DNA from: Pelargonium cotyledonis
Lineage: Eukaryota > Streptophyta > Magnoliopsida > Geraniales > Geraniaceae
NCBI GenBank assembly: GCA_036897625.1
Contig: JAYMTA010000322.1
Span: 1-31,460 of the forward strand
Length of the DNA stretch: 31,460 nt
Reading direction: 5' to 3'
A model generated the notes under the pieces. That model searched no databases and was not told where the DNA came from. It was given only the letters and a program-made list of their open reading frames with translations. Numbering within the stretch: position 1 is the first letter of the stretch; each line of letters opens with the position of its first letter. Below are positions 1 to 10,247 of the stretch, in pieces. A program made the translations under genes and the position numbers.

Positions 1-255
1 CTTGATAGTTTTGGACCGGCAGCGAAATCGGACCGGTGGGTGTTTACTATGGCGCCGCCGTTTTTTGTGAGACAATCATCAATGAAGTCCCCAAAATTGG
101 CGGATCAGGGAACCTCGGAGTCGCCAAAAGCACCGTCGTTTTTTACAAGAGCATTCTCGATTAAGTTGGGGAAGCCGCCGGCTCGTGAGGAGGGGAGTTC
201 CGGTTCGTCCCGTGGGAAGCCACAATCTGTTGAATCTCCTCGACCGCCGGTCTAG
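1..255 (+). CDS. 3' end of a probable RING-H2 finger (ATL-type) E3 ubiquitin ligase
   Basis: An open frame enters from the left edge in frame 1 and ends at TAG 253-255, giving the last 84 residues of a protein whose start lies outside the window. The visible part has no RING. It is a basic Ser/Pro-rich tail with a conserved-looking core, SDRWVFTMAPPFF (residues about 11-23 of the fragment), followed by SMKSPK and a second block, PSFFTRAFSIKLGK. From memory, long ATL-family RING-H2 ligases carry an SDRW-type motif with a PPF block and Ser-rich stretches near the C-terminus, well after the RING. That is the only basis for the family name. The family's role would be ubiquitin transfer at a membrane, with an N-terminal TM helix and RING-H2, both off-window. 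The internal GTG at position 40 is not a real start because the frame is open upstream of it. An unrelated Ser-rich protein remains possible. Confidence 0.55.
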   Translation, partial: LDSFGPAAKSDRWVFTMAPPFFVRQSSMKSPKLADQGTSESPKAPSFFTRAFSIKLGKPPAREEGSSGSSRGKPQSVESPRPPV

Positions 256-1205
256 ATGTTGATGAAGAAAAGAAAAGAAAAGAAAAAACTCTTTAAATTT
301 TAGATCTAGTACCATGGATTTTTTTTTTGGTTGGTGAACAACATGAATTTGTAAAATGTTGATATTTTTTGTAATTAGTTACTAATATTTTGATTTTTTT
401 TTTCATATTGATATGGGATTTTCATATTCTTGTAGACTTGAATGTTCTTAAGAAATTTGTAGAATTGATATAAGCTTTCACATATTAAAGACTTGTTTAC
501 TTTCTATTTAAGCTTAATTTACTTTTTAAATATAATTTCTTAACTTTTCTCCAAATATTCTTCATCTTCATTTACAATCCAAATACTGTCAACATGTGTT
601 AGTTTTATAGTAAAAAATAATCGTTTTTACCGTAGCAATATTTAACGACAAAATTAAATGTCTAGAAACGAAGAAAGTTTTGTATTCCAATAGAAAATTT
701 TGTAAATTGGCTTTGTATAAAAAAAATAATAACTTAATTGAATTCAAATATGAAAATTTAAAATTCAAAATAAAAAGTTTCCTTTCAAATTTTTTGAACA
801 AATAGCTAGGGACACATCTCCCTTATCCTACAAGTCTACTCCATAAATTTGGTGCGCAAGACTTTCACTTTACAACTACAAGTTTGAATCATAGTGTAGC
901 ATTTACTTTTAGAAATAATACCACATACATAATTACTTGTTTACTCTTTTAGTACAAATAAGTACAGTGTTTTAACGTGTTGTTTGTATTATGTACATAA
1001 CACACAACTATAACATGATACACACAAATCATTCTATTCGATTTATAAGTTTGAGAAATGAATTTTGTATACATTTGACTTTGGAGCCTCATTACAATTA
1101 GGACCGAAATTTCATGGATGGAGGAGAAGCACCCAAATTTGTATGTGGTTGAAGCAATAGTCAAACGCATGAATGTAGTAGTAGTGGATTGATTCATCAT
1201 TTACA
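256..1205. other. AT-rich 3' flank and spacer, no gene seen
   Basis: This stretch holds the 3' UTR of the upstream gene and AT-rich spacer. The short open frames here (for example 589-801 and 949-1200 on the minus strand) have AT-driven composition and no recognisable domain or splice context. I see no RNA gene. Confidence 0.6.
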
Positions 1206-1362
1206 TTGGAATTTATAATATGGTCAAATGAGTAACAATATATATAATATATCTAGTAAACACATAAAGCAACTAGCAAGAATTTGGAATTTATAACATG
1301 GTCAATTTGAGATATATATATATATATATAGTAATTAAACACACAAAGTAACTAGCAAGAAT
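1206..1362. repeat. Tandem duplication, two ~78-bp copies
   Basis: Copy 1 is 1206-1283 and copy 2 is 1284-1362. Both begin with TTGGAATTTATAA, continue with ATGGTCAA and end in AACTAGCAAGAAT. The middle differs by a TA dinucleotide run that is longer in copy 2 (about 1312-1330). The copies abut directly, so this looks like a local slippage or unequal-exchange duplication and not a transposon. Confidence 0.8.
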
Positions 1363-1548
1363 AAAGAACAAGAGCATCATATACACTAGTAGTAGTAGAA
1401 AAGTAGAAATGGTCAAGAATCAACACAAGACACTACGCGTAAAGAATGATTTTATTTTTATACTTTCAGCTCTTTCCTTGAACTTACCATACTTGAGAGA
1501 GTGATTCAATGTATGATTTCATGCACTAGTAGATCAAGTATGACGAAT

Positions 1549-1915
1549 AAATGTTTTTATATAATGGTTTATGTTGTGTGCAACTCTTACTCTTAAAGTT
1601 TATTTTCTACAATTAGTAGAAACTATGTATATAGATTTACGGTACAACGACAAGAGATTGAGTTTAAAATGTATAAATGCGCAGTTGATGGATAGTGAAT
1701 ACATAACGACCCATAGGAGATGAAGTTTTTAGTTGACCGAAAAATGTTTTAATATAGTAGCTTATGTCACGGATAACTTCTACATTTTAGCTCCTTTTTA
1801 ACCATTAGTAAGAACTATGTACATGGTAGTACAATACAACGACGAGCTAGATCAAGTTTGAGAGGATTGAAGGCGATAGATAGTGGATAATGAATCTATT
1901 CATTGACAAGATTTT
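1549..1915. repeat. Diverged tandem duplication, two ~180-190-bp copies
   Basis: Segment 1549-1739 and segment 1741-1915 share an ordered series of words: AAATGTTTT, TAATGG or TAGTAG followed by TTATGT, ATTAGTA followed by GAACTATGTA or AAACTATGTA, GGTACAACGAC or ATACAACGAC, and GATAGTG followed by AATGAAT or AATACAT. Similarity is patchy, so this duplication is clearly older than the one at 3064-4141. No coding content is visible. Confidence 0.6.
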
Positions 1916-3063
1916 CATTTAGGCCTAATATGCTTTGACAAATTTTTTATATTATATTTTTATTCTTTAATAGTAGAATCAAAATGCGGGTAACATATCT
2001 TGTTTAACTAACGAATTGTGCAGGTTAAACGAGTATAACACATTATCGATTAAGCTTAACTTAAATTTATTTAAATTTGTGTCGTGATCAGGTGTAATTC
2101 TAATTGTGTGTCCTAATATAATGTAAGTTGTGAAAATATTCAACCTACTCAACTAATTTGTTTTTAATATTTTTCAAAACCAAGCAAAATGTGTACTACA
2201 AGACTACAAGGTCCATTTGACTGTTTTTGTCAAGTTTAAAGCCAAATTAAAATTGAGTTATTCTAATCGAAGAGGACCCATCCCAAGACCGAACCGGACC
2301 GGCCTACTTGGAGTTTGCTGCCGGCGTCTATTGGCATTTGGCATTTAGTCTATAAACATTAACATGCTCCAAAATAAGAGTCATTGTGAAAATTTTATTT
2401 TTATATATTTATTGGATAGAACATGTTATTTCATATTTTTGAACATGGCTAATTACTAATTTGTATTTATCGTGTGTTTTATTTTAAATATAGTTAGGTG
2501 ATGCTATTAAATTAGGTCGGTTTCTTATATGTTCATAACGATCTTCTTATAATAAGTCATAAATCTAATGAGTTATTATTATTGAAATTAACGATGCATC
2601 ATATTATTTTTCTTCTTGTGACACTTAAGTTATAAATCAAACTATAATAAAATTTTAATCAAGTACCAATTCGATACAAAATAAATATTTGAGAGACAAT
2701 ATAAAATATTCCAAAATTTTATCATCAAAATTTTTATATATTAGCATTACATATTGGAAGTCTTACCTTGGTCCTGCAAGTTTATCCACTACACCATCTT
2801 GATTACTATAAATCCTCATGTTAGACTAGGTCTTTACATTTTCTTTGTACACATATATTTTATATGATGTTGATCGAATCTTGAAAGCTGGGTATGTAGT
2901 GTAAGAGTATGATATTTTATGGTCATTACCTTGTTTTTACGTACTTTAGAGATGATCTATTAACAAAGAGGACGAAGAGATTTGGAGGAAAACACGAAGT
3001 TTTTTGTTTATGTTAGTTGGTCGGAAGTTTAAGATATGTTAGTACTAGTGATAGTTTAGATGA
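1916..3063. other. AT-rich spacer, nothing recognised
   Basis: No gene, RNA or clear repeat is seen. A short GC-rich patch near 2285-2330 (AAGACCGAACCGGACCGGCC) stands out from the background, but I cannot link it to a feature. Confidence 0.5.
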
Positions 3064-4141
3064 CGCGTGTTTTGAAAGTGAGACTTTGTTCAGATCAAAA
3101 TAGATTGCATATTGTTGTTTAGATCGATTGGTCAATATATTAACTTTTTATACGATTGTACAAATAAATGTATATTTGAAAAGATGTTTCTGGTCTTGAC
3201 AAAGCTAGTATTGAGATTAGATACAAGTAAGAATCATTGTACTCTATTTTTCGAAACATCAATTTTAAATTTCAAGCTATTACCAACACAATCATGTCTT
3301 TAGATGATGAATGCACTATATGATAGATGCTTGAAACACAACCTGATTTTAAAAATACTAATTTCAAACGATTACGAACACATTTATGTCTTTCGACGAT
3401 AGATGTGTGAAGTTTTTGATAGCATTCCATTAAATTTGTAATTGAGACCGAACTTGCAAAAGTTGTTTGTGGAATTTGAAAAACCTCCTTGCATGCCCCC
3501 ACAATTTGAAAATTTGATGTGTATTTGTTAAGCAATGTGTAGTGCTTTACAAAAAAAAAAGATTAGAAAGCAACCAAACACACTATATACGATAGAGAAA
3601 GTAGAATCTATCAACACTTGAAGCGTGTTTTGAAAGTGAGATTTTGTTCAGATCAAAATAGATTGCATATTGTTCTTTAGATCGATTGATCAATATATTA
3701 ACCTTTTATACGTTTGTACAAATAAATGTACATTTGAAGAGATGTTTCTGGTTTTGACAAAGCTAGTATTGAGCTTAGTATTAGATACAAGTAAGAATCA
3801 TTGTACTCTATTTTTCGAAACATCAGTTTTAAATTTCAAGCTATTACCAACACAATTATGTCCCTGATTTTAAAAGTATTAATTTCAAACGATTACAAAC
3901 ATATTTATATTTTTCGACGATAAATATGTGAAGTTTGATAGCATTCCATTAAATTTGTAATTCAGACTGAACTTGCAAAAGTTGTTTGTGGAATTTGAAA
4001 AACCTCCTTACATGGCCCCACAATTTGAAAATTTGATGTGTATTTGTTAAGCAATGTGTAGTGCTTTACAAAAAAAAAAAAGATTAGAAAGCAACCAAAC
4101 ACACTATATACAATAGAGAAAGTAGAATCTATCAACACTTG
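3064..4141. repeat. Direct tandem duplication, two ~0.52-0.56-kb units
   Basis: Unit 1 is about 3064-3621 and unit 2 about 3622-4141. Both start GCGTGTTTTGAAAGTGAGA and end in AGTAGAATCTATCAACACTTGA, with very few substitutions between them. Unit 2 lacks about 45 bp present in unit 1 (around 3299-3345) and has a 6-bp insertion near 3775, and the A-run near the end differs in length. The parallel small open frames (3112-3303 and 3670-3867) are the same non-coding segment seen twice. High similarity implies a recent local duplication. I see no terminal inverted repeats or target-site duplication. Confidence 0.88.
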
Positions 4142-5160
4142 ATGTGCTTGAAACTTCCATGACTTGTTGCCTACAACATGACATTATGCAACAATTCAAA
4201 CTTCCAAGCAAATCAAGCATCAAACTTTTGACTATAATGTGTGTATATTATATTATACTTATAACTTATATTTGTATCAAATAAATGGTGTCTATATTCC
4301 TCCACTTTTCTCTTTTTTTATTCGAATTCACCCTACAGACTATCGTATAATTAACGATCGCGACTTATGAAAATTTTTAAAAAAAGTTATGCTTTTAAAT
4401 TCATCTAATTTTAGTGGTTTATAGTGCAACCTATATTCATAATGTTTGTTTTGAAATGACATAACAATTTAGATCGCAGTATTCATAATGCAACTTATAT
4501 CCACAAAATTGATTAAAAAATTATATATATGATCAAAATAAAGGTACGTAGCTTAAATCGTACAATAGATACTCTATCACAAATCACAAATCACCACAGT
4601 GTCTCTAGTGTTTACACTAGCCAAAACTACTATTGCTCTAACATTTTTTTCTCTCTAGCTCTCAGATGTCATAGAACGTTTCTTTTTCAACTCAATTTAA
4701 ATATAAAACGTCAACTAAAATTCTCAAAATTGGAAATTGAAGATCGCATGTCAAACAAAATGAACAATCATTAAAGAAATTAAACTGCTATTACGAAATA
4801 TCTATCAAACCTGGAACAATCGTTCGTGCCAGATGAATGTCCGTCTACACGTGCAAAGAATATTTCCCATGTATTGGACGACCGTTCACCCTCCTACACA
4901 ATATTGCTTGAACCGAATGAACAACTCTAAAAAGTCTATGATGTCTTAAGTTGATTTTCATTCATTGCTTGTACTGTCGTCTTTTTAAATATAATAAATG
5001 AAAAGTTAATTAGTGTTGCACATTCTCATTTGTACGTACCCATGAACACGTGTTATAGCAAGTTCTGTATGTGTTAACTACACTCTTCGTTTCAAAATAA
5101 ATGTCTCAGTTTTGTTTTCGAAACCCGAATATCAATTGGATTTGGATCATTTAAATGATT
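4142..5160. other. Spacer upstream of ERCC1, with a G-box
   Basis: No gene is recognised. The open frame at 4529-4774 is low-complexity and lacks splice or domain support. A perfect 10-bp palindrome with a CACGTG core lies at 5045-5054, about 265 bp upstream of the ERCC1 start. G-boxes bind bZIP and bHLH factors in plants, so it could belong to the ERCC1 promoter. Confidence 0.5.
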
Positions 5161-5167
5161 GTTAATA

Positions 5168-5203
5168 TTGGGCCACCACAAAGCAGGCCCATCTTTAGGC
5201 CCA
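5168..5203. promoter_or_regulatory. Site II (TGGGCC/GGCCCA) cluster in the ERCC1 promoter
   Basis: Three copies of the element lie within 36 bp: TTGGGCC at 5168-5174, AGGCCCA at 5185-5191 and AGGCCCA at 5197-5203. They sit 114-149 bp upstream of the ERCC1 ATG. Site II elements are bound by TCP factors and are typical of TATA-less plant housekeeping and growth-linked promoters. That suits a DNA-repair gene, and I see no TATA box here. Confidence 0.55.
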
Positions 5204-5316
5204 TTTCAAAGCCCAAAGCCTCTTTTTCTTGCTGTTCTTCGCGAACTGCAAAATTCTCCATCGACCTGCGAAAACGAAGAACCAGAAACTGAGCGACCAA
5301 ACAAATTCCGGCGAAG

Positions 5317-8031
5317 ATGGAGGAAGAAGAGCCGAGCACACAATCTGGGAGTCAGAAGAAGAAGGAGAAGACACCATTAGTGATCCCAGTCCCATCTTAC
5401 CAAGAAGTCGTAGAATCGTCACAAGCCAAATCAACAGCCCCATCTCTCTTCACTCCCTCCGATACCTTCTCTCAGGCCTTCTCCTTCGTCAAATCCTCCG
5501 AATTCTACTCTCCTCCTCCTCCTCCTCCGAATTCTGAAACACCGTCCCAATCCGCTCAAGCTTCAACTGAAACTACATCAAGGTATGAATTATGATCACT
5601 TGTTAGTGAAAAAGGTGTTTTATTTTTAATGAATGTTTTGTGGGTTTAGGTCAGATTGGTAGAAATGGTTTTGTTTTGAACTGGATTGATGTGGGTTTTG
5701 ATTGTTTTTTGTGGGTTTTAGCCAGATTGGTCAAACGGGTGTTGCTTCTGTTGTTGGTGGTGGCTCGTCTTCTTCTTTGCAGTATACTCAGAATCGCAAT
5801 GCTATCCTTGTGAGCCACAGACAAGTGAGCTTCTTTGTTCAGTGAAGTGTCAATTTTTGAATTTTTTTTTTTTTTTAATCTTGTGCCCATGCCGAAGCCT
5901 GAATGTCAAGTTCATTTTTCTAATTGTGCAGAAGGGGAATCCATTGCTCAAACATATCAGGAATGTGAGGTGGGCTTTCGCAGATATTGTCTGTGACTAC
6001 TTACTCGGCCAGAGTTCATGTGCTCTCTATCTAAGGTTCCACCTCCACTTTCTTCAAGTGAAATTTGGATAATGTTTCATTATTATGTTTCGTCCGCTCA
6101 TATGAATGAATTCATTCGAACGGATAGATAGTCAGAAACCTCATTGATGTGGATTTCTGTTGTGGTGTATGATTAATCTTTATTGTACTGAATGGTATGT
6201 TAAGTGAAGTTGCTTGCCTTTATGGACTTTGTTCAGTGCATGATGATGTCTATTGCTTACTAGCTTCTGTGTTGCACGGATTGTTAACCATTGTTTCAAG
6301 TTCATGTTTGAGTCGTCCATTGTTTACTAAGCTGTGGTAAGTTGTCTGTTTGATGCAGTCTTCGGTATCATCTGCTGCATCCAGACTACCTGTATTACCG
6401 AATAAGGGAACTGCAAAAAAACTTCAAACTTCGTGTTGTTTTGTGCCATGTTGACGTGGTAAGCCTGCTTTTCTTCTTTTATGAATTTAATATCATTTCT
6501 TCTGGTTTAAATGTGGATAAAATTTGGAATTTTATGTAGATATTTACATGTGATAGCTTGTATGTACATTATGAAATGGTGTTGTTGCTCATATTTCCCT
6601 TTTCTCTTTGGCTCCAGGAAGATGTAGTTAAGCCTTTACTTGAAGTTACTAAAACATCTCTTCTTCATGATTGTACCCTTTTATGTGCTTGGAGGTATGT
6701 TCCTTCTTTTCTTTTGTTTTACTTGCAAATAAGTGTATTGACTAAAATCTGTATAGAACTGCCTTCATTATTTTGTTTTAATGTAATACTATTTGTTAAT
6801 TCTTACCTAAGGAATTGCATGAAAATGAATAAAGGACGTATGATCTTATGTTTTGGGACTTCAAGTATTAAACTCATTTTAGGGTATTCGGAAACTGTTG
6901 CAAGTGCTGAATTAATCCAACAGTTGTACAATTTAAGGACTTTATTCTGTGGTCAGGTATCATTTGTATTTGATTTCCCTGATGTCCCTCATTTACTTCA
7001 TCCCTTTGTCATATGGTAATAGCTTGGAGGAATGTGGTCGCTATTTGGAGACTATCAAAGTGTATGAAAACAAGCCCGCAGATCTCATCCAAGGTCAAAT
7101 GGATACTGACTATTTATCACGGGTATTTTTTTTTTTTTTTGCTTAGGACTTTGATTATTCTATTTGCACCTGCCAATGTAGGATCATAAGAAATATATTG
7201 TTGAAGATGCGAGACATATTGTTAATTTGCTGTGCTATCAACGCGTGCACTAATGCTACTTTTCCTTTTATTGTAGCTATCTCATGCCCTCACAACAGTT
7301 CGACATGTGAACAAGACTGATGTAGTGACCCTTGGTTCTACTTTTGGGGTATGGGTGATTGGGTGTTGTTTTGTGTCTTTGCATACATTAGTAATGCATT
7401 AGAGTGCTTACACTTTTATAGTTTTATTTATTTATTTGCAATTTATTGTCGTGATTTTGCAGTCTCTTTCCCATATTATGGATGCATCCATGGAGGATCT
7501 AGCTCGTTGCCCTGGCATTGGAGAGCGTAAGGTACTTATGCACCATTGAGATGAAGACACATTCAATATAGATTCTCATTTTATGTCGGGACTGAGTGAC
7601 TTTACAAATAATGTCATTCAGCTGATTTTATATAAGTCTAATTCCATGTGAAGTTCGTCTGTCTATTTTACTTATCTTTTGTGTTTTTTTAATTTGATAA
7701 TCAGGTAAAATGCTTATATGATACTTTTCACGAACCATTCAAGCGTGTAGTTTCCCGTCCTGCTGTTGTGGAAACTCCTGTTCAGAACGACACAGAACAC
7801 GGTGCAGTTAGTGAAGCCAAAGAGGTGGAGGGTGAGGATGATGCAACTAAGTGTAGGAAAAAAGAACCTGAATTGACTATCAAATCAGCCCTGTCTGCTG
7901 CTTTTGCCAAGTATGGTAATAAAGTTGTTAAACAGAACAATGAAACACAAAGGGAGAAAATAGGAGAAGCAAGCAGTGCGGTGGAAACAGACGGCGTAAA
8001 TAGGACTTCTAAAGATGGGCCTGTAAGTTGA
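5317..8031 (+). CDS. ERCC1: DNA excision repair protein ERCC-1 (RAD10), complete, nine exons, 405 aa
   Basis: Exons: 5317-5582, 5722-5824, 5932-6035, 6359-6458, 6618-6694, 7023-7122, 7277-7348, 7463-7531 and 7705-8031. All have GT-AG borders and consistent phases (1218 nt). ERCC1 is the non-catalytic partner of XPF/RAD1 in the 5' endonuclease of nucleotide excision repair, crosslink repair and recombination, and acts in the nucleus. Residues 1-110 are a poorly conserved Ser/Pro-rich leader. The RAD10 core starts at [20 protein letters not shown] (about 114) and runs to about 250, through the YLSLRYH and [10 protein letters not shown] blocks. A tandem helix-hairpin-helix domain follows at about 251-310, with PGIGERK at its second hairpin. 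The tail beyond 310 is a charged extension typical of plant ERCC1, which runs longer than animal forms. The ATG follows GGCGAAG and is the first in frame. The start is therefore well supported, and the C-terminal end less so (see findings). Confidence 0.93.
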
Positions 8032-9774
8032 TCAAACTATCGAACTTCAAGATAACTGAACACATGAGGACTTGATGAGATGAAAAGGTGACAGTATATG
8101 AATGCCTATGTGGAGACAATCGCTGTCGGCAATGCAACATATCTTAGAGAGGCAGTTAACTACTCTCATGCTCTAGATTATTTGTTCATGAGTAAATGTA
8201 CATATTGTATTCTCTGCAATAAGAGTATTTTTGTAGCTGTTATGTGTAATCTTCCATTCTGAAGTAGAGCTTCTTTTTCATACCCAAATTCAGTTCTCTT
8301 TTACATCCAAAATTAAGTACAAAATTGTTTCTTGTTCCTTTCCCATACAATCTTTCTTGTGCTCCTTCCTCTTCCCCTTCACCGGATGAATACTATAAGC
8401 AATCGCCTTGGATTGAGTTACAAATGAAAATAACACTTGCTTCCTGACTTTGATCGATTTTGACAGGATTTGGATTTACAAGAGTTGTGTGAGGTATAGG
8501 GTTAGGAAATGCAGGTGATGCCAATCTACCGGTTTTGATTTTACAAGAGAGTTGTATGGAAGAGAGGGCATGCCACCAGTGTTCTTGCTGGACATTTCTA
8601 TGTACTTTGATCACTCAGTTAGAAGGATTTAACATGATGTGCTATTGATGCTGATTGTATTTTGCTTAGGATTAGAAGTTTTGTTATTACTTCAGAAAGC
8701 TTAGTTGTCTTTCTGCATCATTTTGCTCCACAAAAATATGAGGCAATGCACCAAATAGAAGATATTGAAATAGAGACAGGTCATTGTTATTTGTTACTGT
8801 GCACATCTAGAATTCTTGCAGAAAAAGATGAGCAATAATGAGAATCTATAATTGTTCTTATTCATAGCTTATCATTGTAATTTGATCTTTAGCTTATTAG
8901 GTGTTCAAATTTACTGTCAGATACTCTACTATAAAGTTTCTTTGCATGCATTATAGGTCTGTAATTCCTGAACTGCTCCGCTTTCCTTTTCTTTGTCTCT
9001 TCCTAGAGTCTTCTGTGACTTGGATTCTCACTTTTTTTGTCTTTACTGTTTTGCTTGCAGAAAAAGATGGCTCTGTATCAGCATCTACTTATTGAAGCTA
9101 GATTCTTGGTGCTTTCTCTTTCAACTTTTACTTCAGTGCTAAAGGTAGATATTCCAAACTGAATTTTGAACCACTATTTCTTTATCGTGGACAAGTTTGG
9201 AAGTTATTGCCCGGTTTGTTTATCAATTGACGAATGTGTGCATCATTTAGATTTTCTGGTATTTCCGTCAAAGATAAATGAAATTTTAAGCTGATAGGTG
9301 TACAAAGAAGAGAGTTAAGACACAAAGGTCACTAGGCCCAAACAAAACCAGGTCTGATACCACGTTTAACTTGATTTCAACTTAGTATGTCAAGTATCGA
9401 CGATTTGAAAGTGGGATTCCTTAACACTGACTATTTTTCTTCTCTTAACACTTCTGAAGTTCTAAACATAGTGTGTGTTTGTTTTATAATGGAGCATAAT
9501 GTTAATCAATCCTGCAATTCATGTGAAGATTCACTTATGATCTTTCATCTATAATAAACTGGGTGATTACTTTGTCCCTTCAGATGCTCTACACAACAAA
9601 AATGGAATGATGCAATTTTTTAGAGTGTATCTCAAAGTGGTTTTGGGCTAAGAAAATATCTCTTAGTTCTTCTCTCCAAAAAGTATGAATTTGTATCATT
9701 GTAATTGTACTGATACAGATATCTATCAAATTATACCATCTTGTTTGAACTAACTAAATCGTAATTTTTTTTAG
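8032..9774. other. ERCC1 3' UTR and spacer
   Basis: This segment follows the ERCC1 stop. An AATAAGA-type polyadenylation signal is visible near 8218. A strong 3' splice site (pyrimidine tract then GCAG) lies at about 9060 and could serve a 3' UTR intron or an alternative last exon. I see no separate gene. Confidence 0.45.
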
Positions 9775-9940
9775 GAAAAACAAGCAATAAAGTATTTGTT
9801 GGTTTTCTACAACATGCTGGACTGGTACACAGAATATTACATTATACAAGTTGCTCATTGCCCACAAGAGGATACAGTTACAGCTCTTATTCATCACAAC
9901 CAGTTTCCATTTACTTCAATTAATTCGTGCTTGCATTCAG
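9775..9940 (+). other. Unrecognised exon-like open block
   Basis: A T-rich tract ending in TAG (9772-9774) is followed by 55 open codons and then by a near-perfect 5' splice site, CAG/GTATGA, at 9938-9943. The translation has a non-random look (LLVFYNMLDWYTEYY, then HCPQEDTVTALIHH), but I recognise no family. It may be a stray exon of a decayed gene, an extra ERCC1 3' exon, or chance. The frame stays open past the donor to 10080. Confidence 0.2.
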
Positions 9941-10247
9941 GTATGATCTTGCACTTGCTTATTCGTTTACATTTTGCACCAGAATCGCTATTGTACTCTC
10001 ACCTCATCTGTTATGGGTCTTTTAGAGACAACAACAGAACAGTTCACGCCCAAGCCACTGTGACCATTATCGCGAGTTGAATGAATCTTCTGTTTTGGTA
10101 TACATGAATGTATTGCAGGGCTGATTGAACAACTGTTTTATTTTAGTTGTCGAAATGTGAGATGACGGTCTTAGTGAGGTAATAAACAAACTGAAACAGT
10201 AAGCAGGTGTATGGAATATTACTTTTGCGACTTCTGTAAAAGAATTC

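Noticed and set aside
6558-7146. Long plus-strand open frames through ERCC1 introns
   Set aside because: They read through introns 4-6. The homologous residues are confined to the spliced exons.
9340-9375. Word resembling the reverse complement of an initiator-Met primer-binding site of LTR elements
   Set aside because: It is one short inexact match with no long terminal repeats, polypurine tract or element proteins around it.
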